DNA of 64,000 nt from Achromobacter sp. AONIH1. Its GTDB lineage: Bacteria; Pseudomonadota; Gammaproteobacteria; Burkholderiales; Burkholderiaceae_B. The stretch covers positions 4,774,001 through 4,838,000 of the forward strand of contig NZ_CP026124.1 in the NCBI RefSeq assembly GCF_002902905.1, in the 5' to 3' direction. How positions within the stretch are numbered: the stretch's first letter is position 1; the number at the start of each line of letters is the position of its first letter. A program made the position numbers and the translations under genes. Below the pieces are notes generated by a model. It was not told the DNA's origin and searched no databases. It saw only the letters and a program-made list of their open reading frames with translations. This document shows positions 17,541 through 25,508 of this stretch, piece by piece.

Positions 17541-18275
17541 CTAGGCCACCATGTATCCCCCGTCCACCGGCAGCACCACGCCCGTCATGAAAGCGGCAGC
17601 TGGCGTGCACAGGAACACCGCCGCCCGCGCCACATCCTAGGGAGTGCCCCAGCGCGCCAGCGGCGTGCGCGCCAGAATGGGCCCGGCGCGGGCCGGGTCG
17701 TCCTGCAGCGCCTGGGTCAGCGGCGTGGCGATCCAGCCGGGCGCCACCGCGTTGACGCGGATGCCGTCCGGCGCGTAGGCGATCGCCAACGACTTGGTCA
17801 GCTGCCCCACCCCGCCCTTGCTGGCGGCGTAGCCGGGCACCAGTCCGCCGCCGAAGAACGTCAGCATGGACGCCGTGTTGACGATGCAGCCGCGCGCCGC
17901 CTTCAGCGCGGGCCGCGCGGCGGCGCAGACCCGCATGGTGCCGGTCAGGTTCACGTCCAGCACCTGCTGGAACACGTCCGGATCGTGCTCCTGGCCGCGC
18001 TTGATGATGCCAGCGCAGTTGAACAGGATATCGAGGCGGTCGAAGTCGGCCAGCGCCGCGTCCACGTCGTGCTGGCGCGTGACGTCGGCCTGGCGCGTGC
18101 GCACCGAGGCGTCCAGCGTGCCATCGCCCGGCCCCAGGCCCAGCGCCACCACCCGGGCGCCCATCGCCGCCAGCTGGTTGGCGATGGCCGCGCCGATGCC
18201 CTGGGTGGCGCCGGCCACCAGGGCCGTCCTGCCCGCGAGAATGTCCTGCCGATACGTCATGTCCATCGCTTGCAT
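17541..18275 (-). pseudogene. Short-chain dehydrogenase/reductase with in-frame amber codon
   Basis: SDR oxidoreductase of 244 codons interrupted at codon 213 by TAG (17637-17639) where relatives have Gln, in RWGTP-stop-DVARAAVFL. Reading through, the frame continues without error to the normal SDR ending (FMTGVVLPVDGGYMVA) and a proper stop at 17541. The body has the cofactor motif GATQGIGAAIA, the NTAS serine and YAASK catalytic pair. CAG to TAG is one base change, so this is a recent nonsense mutation, a sequencing error or, less likely, suppressed. It lies between the Bug and IclR genes of the same operon. A truncated 212-residue protein would lack the last strand and helix. Confidence 0.85.
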
Positions 18276-18293
18276 GCCTTCCTCGCGCCGGAC

Positions 18294-19271
18294 TCAGTTC
18301 TTCATGGGCAGCGTCTTCACCAGTTCGGTGAAGACGGCCGCGTCACGCGTCATGTTGTCGCGAAAGCCCTTGTCGTCGGCATAGGAGAAGCCCAGGTACT
18401 GCTTCTCCAGAACCTCGCGGAAGGCGGGCTCGTCGATCGCTTTGCGCGACTCGGCCTTGAGATACGCCAGGACTTCCGGCGGCAGGTTCTTCGGCCCGGC
18501 GATGCCGCGCCAGGTGCCCAGGCTCAGATCTATGCCCATTTCCTTGAACGTGGGCACCTTGGCGAAGTTCTTCACGCGCTGGTCCGCCATCACGCCCAGC
18601 ATCTTCAGCTTGCCGGCGAGCACGTACTGCGCCACCTCGGCCGGGCTGACGGCCACCGCGTCCACGTGCTTGCCCAGCAAGGCCTGCACGGCCGGGCTGG
18701 CGCCCTGGAACGGGATGTGGTTGAACTCGATGCCGGTCTTTTCCCCAAGCGCCGCCGCCGCGAAGTGCCAGATCGAGCCGTTGCCGGCATTGCCCACCGA
18801 CACCTTGCCCGCCGTCTTCCTGGCGTCGGCCAGGAACTCCTGCAGCGTGTTCCAGGGCGCGTCCGCGTGCACGGTGATGGCGGCCGGATCGGCGTTGAAC
18901 TGGATGATGGGCTGGATGTCGTCCTGGTTGAACTTCACCAGCCCCATGGGCTTGAGCGTGACCAGCTCCACCGTCACCACCGCGAGCTTGTAGCCGTCGG
19001 GCTTGGCGTTGATCATCTCGGTCCAGCCGATGGCGCCGCTGGCGCCGGGCTTGTTCAGCACCACGATGCTGCGCGGAATGTGCGTGCGGGCCGCCTCGGC
19101 GAAGGCGCGCGCCACGCCGTCGGTGCCGCCGCCGGGCTGGAACGGCACGATCAGCTCGATCTGCCGGCTGGGAAAATCCGCCGCCATGGCCTGCCCGCCG
19201 AACAACGCCAGCGCGGCCATCGCCGCCGCGCCGCGCGCCAGGACGCGGCGCCGCATATTGTGCTCACTCAT
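18294..19271 (-). CDS. Bug/TctC-type tripartite tricarboxylate receptor
   Basis: Periplasmic substrate-binding protein of 325 residues. A signal peptide with a twin-Arg-containing n-region (MRRRVLARGAAAMAA) ends near GGQAMA, then PSRQIELIVPFQPGGGTDGV, the signature start of Bordetella uptake gene (Bug) receptors, usually for carboxylates. No TctA/TctB membrane partners are in the window; such orphan receptors are common in Bordetella and Achromobacter. AAGGGAG upstream fixes the start at 19271. It lies between the cupin and the broken SDR, so its ligand is probably the cupin pathway substrate. Confidence 0.94.
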   Translation of the reverse strand: MSEHNMRRRVLARGAAAMAALALFGGQAMAADFPSRQIELIVPFQPGGGTDGVARAFAEAARTHIPRSIVVLNKPGASGAIGWTEMINAKPDGYKLAVVTVELVTLKPMGLVKFNQDDIQPIIQFNADPAAITVHADAPWNTLQEFLADARKTAGKVSVGNAGNGSIWHFAAAALGEKTGIEFNHIPFQGASPAVQALLGKHVDAVAVSPAEVAQYVLAGKLKMLGVMADQRVKNFAKVPTFKEMGIDLSLGTWRGIAGPKNLPPEVLAYLKAESRKAIDEPAFREVLEKQYLGFSYADDKGFRDNMTRDAAVFTELVKTLPMKN

Positions 19272-19409
19272 CTTGTCTCCCTTGCTCTTTGGTCTTGTGC
19301 TGTGGTGATGCGCGGCACGGATCCGGACGAAGCATGGCCGGACGGCCGCGCGGGCGGCGCCTGCAATGCGGCGGCTGGCGTGCGGCGCCACGGCGCCAGC
19401 CGGACTGGA

Positions 19410-19937
19410 TCAGCGGATGAACTGGTCGGCGTAGCCGGCGCCCAGGCCGACTGCCTCGAAGTGCTTGCGGCACATGTCGATCTTGGTGAACACGTCCTCG
19501 AAGCCCATGCCCTTGCCCCAGGGATCCGTGTAGTACATGACGCCGTTGACCTGGAAGTACGTGATCATTTCCTCGACGTCCTCGGGCACATAGAGCGTGT
19601 GGGTCTCGCCGGGCGGCTCGAACACATAGCTGCCTTCCACGGCCTCCCAGTCATGTTCCAGGTAGCGCCAGCGTCCCTTGAGCACGAAGCCATGCACCGC
19701 CTGCGGATGGCGGTGGCGGCTCAGCACGCCGGACTTGCGGACCCTGAGCAGGTTCATCCAATAGCCTTGGCTGGCGTTCAGACAGAGCGGCCGGAACCAC
19801 ACGTTCTCGGCCTGCGGCACCCACAGGCGCTCGTCCTGCGGGATGGCGTGAGGCACCACGATCTCCGGCAGCGCGTCCGGCGGATTCGGGTACTGGTAAG
19901 GCATCAAGGGAGTCTGGTCGGGTGTCTCTACGGGCAT
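19410..19937 (-). CDS. Cupin, 2,4'-dihydroxyacetophenone dioxygenase-like
   Basis: Cupin enzyme of about 175 residues resembling 2,4'-dihydroxyacetophenone dioxygenase, a mononuclear iron enzyme cleaving an aryl-ketone side chain. Candidate metal ligands are the His pair in LSRHRHPQAVHG, a Glu in WRYLEHDWE and the His in PPGETHTLY. The Met at 19937 (MPVETPDQ) is used because the alternative Met at 19949 lies inside the left arm of the operator-like repeat at 19942-19979; neither has a clear ribosome site. It leads the operon with Bug, SDR and IclR genes. The substrate is a family-based guess. Confidence 0.8.
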   Translation of the reverse strand: MPVETPDQTPLMPYQYPNPPDALPEIVVPHAIPQDERLWVPQAENVWFRPLCLNASQGYWMNLLRVRKSGVLSRHRHPQAVHGFVLKGRWRYLEHDWEAVEGSYVFEPPGETHTLYVPEDVEEMITYFQVNGVMYYTDPWGKGMGFEDVFTKIDMCRKHFEAVGLGAGYADQFIR

Positions 19938-19941
19938 ATTT

Positions 19942-19979
19942 TTATCCATATTGTGGACAATAATTCACAATATGGATAA
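19942..19979. promoter_or_regulatory. Perfect 14+14 bp inverted repeat, candidate operator
   Basis: Arms TTATCCATATTGTG and CACAATATGGATAA around a 10-base centre, upstream of the cupin operon and overlapping its possible first start codon (19947-19949). It is AT-rich in a GC-rich genome. Most likely the operator of the IclR regulator encoded at the operon end; a GntR-like core TTGTGGACAA lies inside. Confidence 0.7.
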
Positions 19980-20032
19980 TTGTAAGCAGCCCAAGCCGCG
20001 CGGGAATTGATGAAAACCCGTAGCGGCCAGGA

Positions 20033-20071
20033 CTGGACTTCGTGTGAGCGCCCCTGCGGGACAGCACACTA
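20033..20071. repeat. Solo terminal arm of the TAGTGTGCTGTCCCGC element
   Basis: About 39 bases matching, in reverse complement, the arms of the 162-bp element at 45206-45367 (TAGTGTGCTGTCCCGC, then a weaker match to the ACGAAAT-TCA end). Only one arm is present. Its TAG (20069-20071 on the minus strand) is the stop codon of the MFS gene. Confidence 0.75.
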
Positions 20072-21340
20072 GAGCCGCGCCGCGTGCGACGCGCGCCGGC
20101 CCAGGCGGCGCAGCCCCCAGGCGATCAGCAGGCCGCCCGCGCCGGCCGCGACCACCACCCAGGCGGCGCTGGGCCAGCCGTGGCGATCGATCACGGCGCC
20201 CACCGTGACCGGCCCGATCACCTGGCCCAGGTTGCTGCCTTGCATGACCAGGCCGACCGAGGCCGCCGCCAGCGCCGGCCTGGGCGCCAGCAGCGGCGCC
20301 GAGCCCAGCAGCGTGGCCGGGATCAGGCCGCCAACGGCCGAAAACGCCACGCACAGCAGGAAGATCGTCATGGCCGGCGCGCCCGAGCGGAAGATCAGCA
20401 AGGCGATCAGGGCCATCGATGCGCAGGCGATCGCGATCAGCGTCGAACGCCGCCAGCCGCGCGCCAGCAGCATGCCCGCCCCCAGGTTGCCGATAACGTT
20501 GGCGACGGTGGCGATGGCGCTGTACAGGCCGGCCTGCGCCAGCGACAGTCCGAGCCGCTCCATCAGCAGGACCGGCAGGAAGCTGAACAGCGCGAAGAAC
20601 ATCAGGCTGTACAGCATGAAGGTCAGCGACAGCAGCACCGGACCGGCCGTGCCCAGCGTGTCGATCGTGTCCTGCCGCAGGCCGCGCCAGGACAGGCTTG
20701 CGCCGGCGGCGGACGGTGGCGCCAGCAGCGCCACGCAGGCCAACGCCAGCAGCGCCGCCGCGCCCGCGCACCACCAGTACGCATGCCAGTCCGCGAAGGC
20801 CTGCGAGGCCAGCATGGCGACGGCCATGCCCCCCGGCATGTAGCAGCTCCACAGCGCGAAGGCCAGGTCGCGCCGCGCCGGCGTCACCAGCCGCTGCAAG
20901 GCCGCCGGCCCCGCCACGGTGATCATCAGGAAACCCAGCCCTTCGAGCACGCGCGATGCCAGCAGCGCGCTGTAGCCCGGCGCCGCCGCGCCCGCGGCCG
21001 TGCCCAGCGCGGTGGCCGCCAGCCCCAGCAGCAGCATGCGGCGCGCGCCGAAGCGCGCGATCACGCCGCCGGCCGCGATGCCGCCGACCATGCCCAGCAC
21101 CGAGAACACCGCCGTCAGCGAACCGACGGCGGCCAAGTCCAGCCCCATGTCCCGCCGCAACAGCGGCGCGGCGATGATGACCTTGCCCACCTGCAACGCC
21201 GCCACCACGCCCGCGCCCACGATGGCCAGCACCGCCGCCCAGCGCGTGCCCGCCGGCGTCCCGCCCTGCCCGTCGCCTGTGCGCCGCATGCCCTGCTCCG
21301 TCTCCCGCGCCCGGGCCGTCCGGGTCTCGTGCTGGTCCAT
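20069..21340 (-). CDS. MFS transporter
   Basis: Inner-membrane major facilitator transporter of 423 residues with 12 predicted helices. It has the motif-A-like loop AAGGVIARFGARRMLLLG and a second half beginning TAGPVLLSLTFMLYSL. The ligand is unknown. The start at 21340 (MDQHETRTARARE) has GAAGG six bases upstream; a longer frame to 21436 would run into the divergent LysR promoter. The final codon is supplied by the repeat arm at 20033-20071. Divergent from the LysR gene at 21452, which probably controls it. Confidence 0.9.
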   Translation of the reverse strand: MDQHETRTARARETEQGMRRTGDGQGGTPAGTRWAAVLAIVGAGVVAALQVGKVIIAAPLLRRDMGLDLAAVGSLTAVFSVLGMVGGIAAGGVIARFGARRMLLLGLAATALGTAAGAAAPGYSALLASRVLEGLGFLMITVAGPAALQRLVTPARRDLAFALWSCYMPGGMAVAMLASQAFADWHAYWWCAGAAALLALACVALLAPPSAAGASLSWRGLRQDTIDTLGTAGPVLLSLTFMLYSLMFFALFSFLPVLLMERLGLSLAQAGLYSAIATVANVIGNLGAGMLLARGWRRSTLIAIACASMALIALLIFRSGAPAMTIFLLCVAFSAVGGLIPATLLGSAPLLAPRPALAAASVGLVMQGSNLGQVIGPVTVGAVIDRHGWPSAAWVVVAAGAGGLLIAWGLRRLGRRASHAARL

Positions 21341-21451
21341 CGCCGCCTTCTGTGTCCGCGTATCGAAGCCGCCAGCATGCCCGTCCGTGGCGATCCTGTT
21401 AAGTGATAATCTTTTGACGCAACCGATCGATTCCATAGATCACTGACGCCC

Positions 21452-22357
21452 ATGCTGGACGCCCTCACCCTGGACCAATTGCGCGTGTTCGCCGCCGTGG
21501 CCGACGCCGGCAGCTTCCGCGCCGCCGCCCGCCAGCTGTCGCGGGTGCAGTCGGCCGTCAGCCATGCCATCGCCAACATGGAATCCGAACTGGGCGTGTC
21601 GCTGTTCGACCGCCAGGGCAGGCGTCCCGTCATGACGCCGCAGGGCCAGGCACTGCTGGCCAATGCCCGCGACATCCTGCTGCGGGTCGACGCCATGCGG
21701 GCGCGCGCGCAGGGGCTGGGCGAAGGCGTTGAACTCGAACTGCCGCTGGTCGTCGATACGCTGTTTCCCATCGCCCACGTGGGCGCCGCGCTGTGCCGCA
21801 TGCGCGCAGCCTACCCGTCGGTGGCGCCGCGCGTCACGGTGCTGCCGCTGGGCGGCCCGATCGCCGCCCTGCTGGACCGCAGCCACGCCCTGGGCATCAT
21901 CGCCGGCGAGCATTTCCGCGACCCGCGCATCGCGGTGCAGGCGCTGTCCTCGGTGCAGATGGTGGCGGTGGTCGGCGCCGGCCATGCGCTGGCCGGCCGC
22001 GTCGTCGCCGGGCAGATGCTGGAGCCGGCCGAGCTGGCCGACCATGTGCAGATCGTGCAGACCGATGCCTCGCCGTTGAGCCAGGGCCGCGATTTCGCCG
22101 TGCTGTCGCCGCAGACCTGCCGCGTCAGCGGCCAGGACACCAAGCACGCCATGATCCTGGCCGGCCTGGGCTGGGGCCGGCTGCCGCTGTGGCAGGCCGA
22201 GCGCGACCTGGCCGAGGGCCGGCTGCTGCGACTGCCCACCAGCAGCCTGGGCCGGGGCAGCCAGGTCGCCGTCGAGACCTATCTGGCGCATCGCATCGAC
22301 CAGCCGCTGGGACCGGCGGCACGGGCGTTCAGGGAAGCGTTGCAGGCGCTGGCCTGA
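21452..22357 (+). CDS. LysR family transcriptional regulator
   Basis: 301-residue LysR-type regulator. The helix-turn-helix is at about 6-62 (SFRAAARQLSRVQSAVSHAI) and the effector domain at about 90-290. Its start is about 110 bp from that of the divergent MFS gene. The intergenic stretch 21395-21450 is AT-rich with GATCGATTCCATAGATC, a loose dyad that could be the LysR site. It likely controls the MFS gene. Confidence 0.92.
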   Translation: MLDALTLDQLRVFAAVADAGSFRAAARQLSRVQSAVSHAIANMESELGVSLFDRQGRRPVMTPQGQALLANARDILLRVDAMRARAQGLGEGVELELPLVVDTLFPIAHVGAALCRMRAAYPSVAPRVTVLPLGGPIAALLDRSHALGIIAGEHFRDPRIAVQALSSVQMVAVVGAGHALAGRVVAGQMLEPAELADHVQIVQTDASPLSQGRDFAVLSPQTCRVSGQDTKHAMILAGLGWGRLPLWQAERDLAEGRLLRLPTSSLGRGSQVAVETYLAHRIDQPLGPAARAFREALQALA

Positions 22358-22381
22358 GCCCTGTTGCCTCGAAGAGCGGCG

Positions 22382-22807
22382 TCATGCGCGCTTCATCAGG
22401 TACTTCGGCGATTCCTCATACCCCTGGCGGTAATAGAAACGGTGCGCGTCGACGCGGCGCTCGTGGCAATGCACCTCGATGCGGTCGCAGCCGCGCTCGC
22501 GCGCCAGCCGCGCGGCCGTCTCTTCAAGCTCGCGACCCACGCCCAGGCCGCGCGCCGCCTCGCTGACGCAGAAATACGTGATGCGGCAGAAGTCGCCCGG
22601 CAAGGCCAGCTGCACGATGAAATGCAGGCCGATGAAGCCCTGCACGCCGCCGTCCCCGGCTTGCGCGACCAGCAGGCGCGCGTCCGGATGCGCGGCGATG
22701 CGCGCGATCTTGTCGGCGCAAAAATCCTCCGTGCCGGGATAGCCCAGTTCGCCCAGCAATGCGGCGATCGCCGCGGCGTCCTTGATTTCCCCGTCCCGGA
22801 TGCGCAT
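22382..22807 (-). CDS. GNAT family N-acetyltransferase
   Basis: Acetyltransferase of 141 residues with the complete GNAT core. It starts MRIRDGEIKDAAAIAALLGE, has the beta4 strand (ITYFCVSEAARGLGVGRELE) with the acetyl-CoA loop (R-G-L-G-V-G), and ends ERRVDAHRFYYRQGYEES. That C-terminal HRFYYRQGY is typical of amino-sugar or small-molecule acetyltransferases. The substrate is unknown. It is convergent with the LysR gene; the 180 bp upstream to the HEAT-repeat gene holds no recognisable feature. Confidence 0.88.
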   Translation of the reverse strand: MRIRDGEIKDAAAIAALLGELGYPGTEDFCADKIARIAAHPDARLLVAQAGDGGVQGFIGLHFIVQLALPGDFCRITYFCVSEAARGLGVGRELEETAARLARERGCDRIEVHCHERRVDAHRFYYRQGYEESPKYLMKRA

Positions 22808-22989
22808 GGCCCGATCTCCAAAAAACGCAGACGATATGACGCCCGCATGTCCGCCGCATGACCGGCGCCGGGCAGCGCGAACGCCGCTCAGGCGACGCCG
22901 TCATGCGCGTGTAATGTGGCGAACAATGCCCGACTCGCGGCTTTGCAAGCCGAAGCCTGAGCGCCGCCCTGGCCACGGCGGCGCCAGCC

Positions 22990-23772
22990 TCAGGCGCCGA
23001 CCGTGCGCAGCGCGCGCCTGCAGATCCGCAGTGTGGCCTCGGCCGGCGCGTCGGCCTGCCAGCGCGCGCATACGCCGCGCACCCAATCCGGCTGGTCCTT
23101 GCTGGCGTCGTTCAGCCAGTTAGCCACCGAGTCCTGCACATATACCGAGGGATCGGCGCGCAGCGGCGCCAGCAAGGGCAAACCGATCCCGGGATCGGCC
23201 TTGAGTTCAGCGATGTGTGCGCACCACACGCCGCGCGGACGCAGCGACTCGCTGGCGAAGCGGCGCAGGCGCTCCGACGGTTCCTTGGTCCACGGCGTCA
23301 GCAAGGCCACCGAGCGCCGCAGTTCCGCCGCCAGTCCGGGGCGCAGCGCCATCCAGACCCATTCCCTGACGCCGAAGTGCGCGTCGTCCGCCAGCGGCCG
23401 GATCAGGCGCAGCCGCGCTTCCAGGTCCAGGCCCGGCATCGCGCCCGCCATGAAGCAGGCCCAACCGCGCACCGTGTCGGACGCGTGCCCGCGCAGCGCG
23501 TCGAAGCCGGCCGGCCCCAGGCGCTCCAGCATCAGGGCGCCGGCCAGCGCCATGCGCCGGGAAATGCCCTGCGCCGACGCCGCGCGCATAGCGGCGGCCG
23601 CATCGGCGCCGGCCTGCGGCACGGCGACCGCCATCAGCGCGGCGAAATCCACCGCCAGACACTCGGTCAGGTTGGACGCCGGCGCGCCGGCGTCCAACTG
23701 CGCGCGCCGCGCCAGGCTGATGTCCTGCACGCCGCGTCCGGCGGCGGGCGTCTTGGCTGCCTTCCTGCTCAT
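22990..23772 (-). CDS. DNA alkylation repair (AlkD-like) HEAT protein
   Basis: Cytosolic helical protein of 260 residues resembling the AlkC/AlkD-like HEAT-repeat DNA glycosylase superfamily. The middle shows repeated helix pairs (FGVREWVWMALRPGLAAELR, and the YVQDSVANWLNDASK repeat common in AlkD-type proteins). The aromatic residues in WVWMALRP and SVANWLND are candidates for DNA contacts. It overlaps the upstream MarR gene by four bases, so the pair is co-transcribed. True glycosylase activity is inferred from the family only. Confidence 0.78.
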   Translation of the reverse strand: MSRKAAKTPAAGRGVQDISLARRAQLDAGAPASNLTECLAVDFAALMAVAVPQAGADAAAAMRAASAQGISRRMALAGALMLERLGPAGFDALRGHASDTVRGWACFMAGAMPGLDLEARLRLIRPLADDAHFGVREWVWMALRPGLAAELRRSVALLTPWTKEPSERLRRFASESLRPRGVWCAHIAELKADPGIGLPLLAPLRADPSVYVQDSVANWLNDASKDQPDWVRGVCARWQADAPAEATLRICRRALRTVGA

Positions 23773-24299
23773 CGCGCCACCTCCTGCAACGCCGCGCGGC
23801 CGCTGTCCGTGGCTCGCCAGACCTTGCCCAGCAATTCACCCAGCCGCTTGCGTTCCGCCGGGGACAGGGCTTCGAACAGCCCGCCTATCCATTGCGTGTG
23901 CTCGGCGAACAGCTTCGTCGCAATGGCCTTGCCCTTTGCGCTCAACAGCACCTGCACCCGCCGCCGGTCGACCTCATCGGCCTCGCGCCGCAGGAAACCG
24001 TCGCGCTCCAGCCCATCGAGCAGGCCGGTAACGGTGGCGCGCGTGACACCGGCGCGCTCGGCCAATTCATGCGGCGACAGGCCGCCGGACTGGCCGTGCA
24101 ACAGGAACAGCAACACGAACTTGCCTTCGGACAGGCCGCGCGGCGCCAACCGCGCCGCGCAATCGCGGTCGATCGCGCTGGCCGTGGCCAGCAGCTGGAA
24201 GCACAGGCGCACGCCGTCCGCCGACGGCAGCCTCCGGCGCGCCGACTCGTTCAGCAAAGCGTGGTGCTTGGGTTCCAGCATGCCGTCCGGACTGTCCAT
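23769..24299 (-). CDS. MarR family transcriptional regulator
   Basis: 176-residue MarR-type winged-helix regulator. The recognition region is LSPHELAERAGVTRATVTGL and the wing is LRREADEVDRRRVQVLLS (DRR signature, about residues 110-122). It is coupled by ATGA overlap to the AlkD-like gene and preceded by a promoter whose -10 lies in the dyad CATATCATATG (24329-24339), suggesting autoregulation. A link to DNA damage or alkylating compounds is inferred from the neighbour. Confidence 0.92.
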   Translation of the reverse strand: MDSPDGMLEPKHHALLNESARRRLPSADGVRLCFQLLATASAIDRDCAARLAPRGLSEGKFVLLFLLHGQSGGLSPHELAERAGVTRATVTGLLDGLERDGFLRREADEVDRRRVQVLLSAKGKAIATKLFAEHTQWIGGLFEALSPAERKRLGELLGKVWRATDSGRAALQEVAR

Positions 24300-24328
24300 G
24301 TACCGCTCCTCAAAAAATAAGAAGGCAG

Positions 24329-24359
24329 CATATCATATGGCAGCTAATTATATTTCCAA
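24329..24359 (-). promoter_or_regulatory. Candidate promoter and MarR operator
   Basis: On the minus strand TTGGAA (24359-24354), a 16-base spacer and TATGAT (24337-24332) form a good sigma-70 promoter for the marR-type gene. The dyad CATATCATATG (24329-24339) covers the -10. A direct repeat GGCAGC flanks the dyad. Confidence 0.5.
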
Positions 24360-24445
24360 GGACCGATGCAGGTGACAGCCGGCAACGGCAAGGTCTGCTA
24401 TCCTCGCCGCAACAGATACCCAGATCGCCCGCGCCAGCCCGGTTC

Positions 24446-24958
24446 ATGCCCATCATCACTGTCCCAGCCGAACGTCCGCCGGTTGCCCTGCGCCGCATGT
24501 GCGTGGACGACGTGCCCATGCTGCTGGCCCTGGAGTCCGACCCCGAGGTCATGCGCTACAGCACCGGCGTCAAGCCGGCCACCGAGGCGCGCCGCCGCGA
24601 ACTGCTGGACTGGCTGCGCGAGGCGCCCGGCAAGCTCGGCCACTGGGCCGTGGTGGCCGACGGCGACGCGGTCGGCTGGGCCAGCCTGACGCCATTGCCC
24701 GGCACCGACCGCATCCAGCTCGCCTACCGGCTGCAACGGCGCGCCTGGGGCCGGGGCTGCGCCACCGCAGCCGGCCGCCAGCTGTGCGACTATGCCTGGC
24801 GCATGCTGGATGTCGCGGCCCTGTCCGCCGTCGCCTGGCCGGACAACCTGGCCTCGCGGCGCGTGCTCGAAAAACTCGGCTTCGTCCAGGCCGGCACAGA
24901 AACGCACTACGGGCGCGACACCGTGGCCTATCTGTTGCCGCGTCCGGCCTCGGCCTGA
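24446..24958 (+). CDS. GNAT family N-acetyltransferase
   Basis: Acetyltransferase of 170 residues of the RimJ/RimL type. It begins PPVALRRMCVDDVPMLLALE and has the acetyl-CoA loop in YRLQRRAWGRGCATAAGRQL. The C-terminal NLASRRVLEKLGFVQAGTE closely matches the family's N.aS.rvleKlGF signature. The substrate is unknown. It is divergent from the MarR gene and followed by a DUF6882 gene 42 bp downstream. Confidence 0.9.
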   Translation: MPIITVPAERPPVALRRMCVDDVPMLLALESDPEVMRYSTGVKPATEARRRELLDWLREAPGKLGHWAVVADGDAVGWASLTPLPGTDRIQLAYRLQRRAWGRGCATAAGRQLCDYAWRMLDVAALSAVAWPDNLASRRVLEKLGFVQAGTETHYGRDTVAYLLPRPASA

Positions 24959-25000
24959 CCCACGTCATCACTCTTACCCCTTTCCTGGAACCATCCACTC

Positions 25001-25486
25001 ATGACCGACGCCCACAACACCGCCCCCGCCGACCCCCGCGTCTATATCGCGCAGAGCCTGGAAGGCATGAAGGCCGCCACCGCCGCCCATTGCGGTTCCT
25101 GGCACCTGGACCAAGCCGAGCGCTGGTCGGTGGACATGGACGAAGGGCTGATCCGCTTCGTGCTGCCCGACGGCATGCATGCCTCGGCCCCTGTCCAGAT
25201 CGTCGGCACCACCAACAGCGACGACGGATCCTTCCTGTGGGGCTGGGATCACCCGTCCGTGCCGCCGGAACTGGCCGAACACGCCGAGCTGGCGCGCGCC
25301 TTCGGCGAAGCCCATGGATTGCCCGAGTACAGCAATCGAAAAGTCGAATGCGACGACATGCGGGCCTGGGAATTCGCCGCCGTGGCCATGCGCCTGGGCG
25401 GCGCCAGCGGCACCTATCGCGGACAGGCGTCGGAAACCGCCTGCGTGTGGATGACCTTTGGCGCCGTGACCCTGTCCCAGGGCTGA
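25001..25486 (+). CDS. DUF6882 family protein
   Basis: Cytosolic protein of 161 residues, probably of the DUF6882 family. It has WSVDMDEGLIRFVLPDG and the Trp-rich DDGSFLWGWDHPSVPPEL that I associate with it. No catalytic motif or membrane segment is seen. Family function is unknown. It stands between the GNAT gene and the TPR-HTH gene, with short gaps on both sides, and may be co-transcribed with either. Confidence 0.72.
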   Translation: MTDAHNTAPADPRVYIAQSLEGMKAATAAHCGSWHLDQAERWSVDMDEGLIRFVLPDGMHASAPVQIVGTTNSDDGSFLWGWDHPSVPPELAEHAELARAFGEAHGLPEYSNRKVECDDMRAWEFAAVAMRLGGASGTYRGQASETACVWMTFGAVTLSQG

Positions 25487-25508
25487 GGCCGCCGCGCCGG
25501 GACATCCC

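Noticed and set aside
18675..18780. A second overlapping gene inside the Bug receptor region
   Set aside because: Short Arg/Pro/Ala-rich frames there are shadows of the receptor gene in high-GC DNA.
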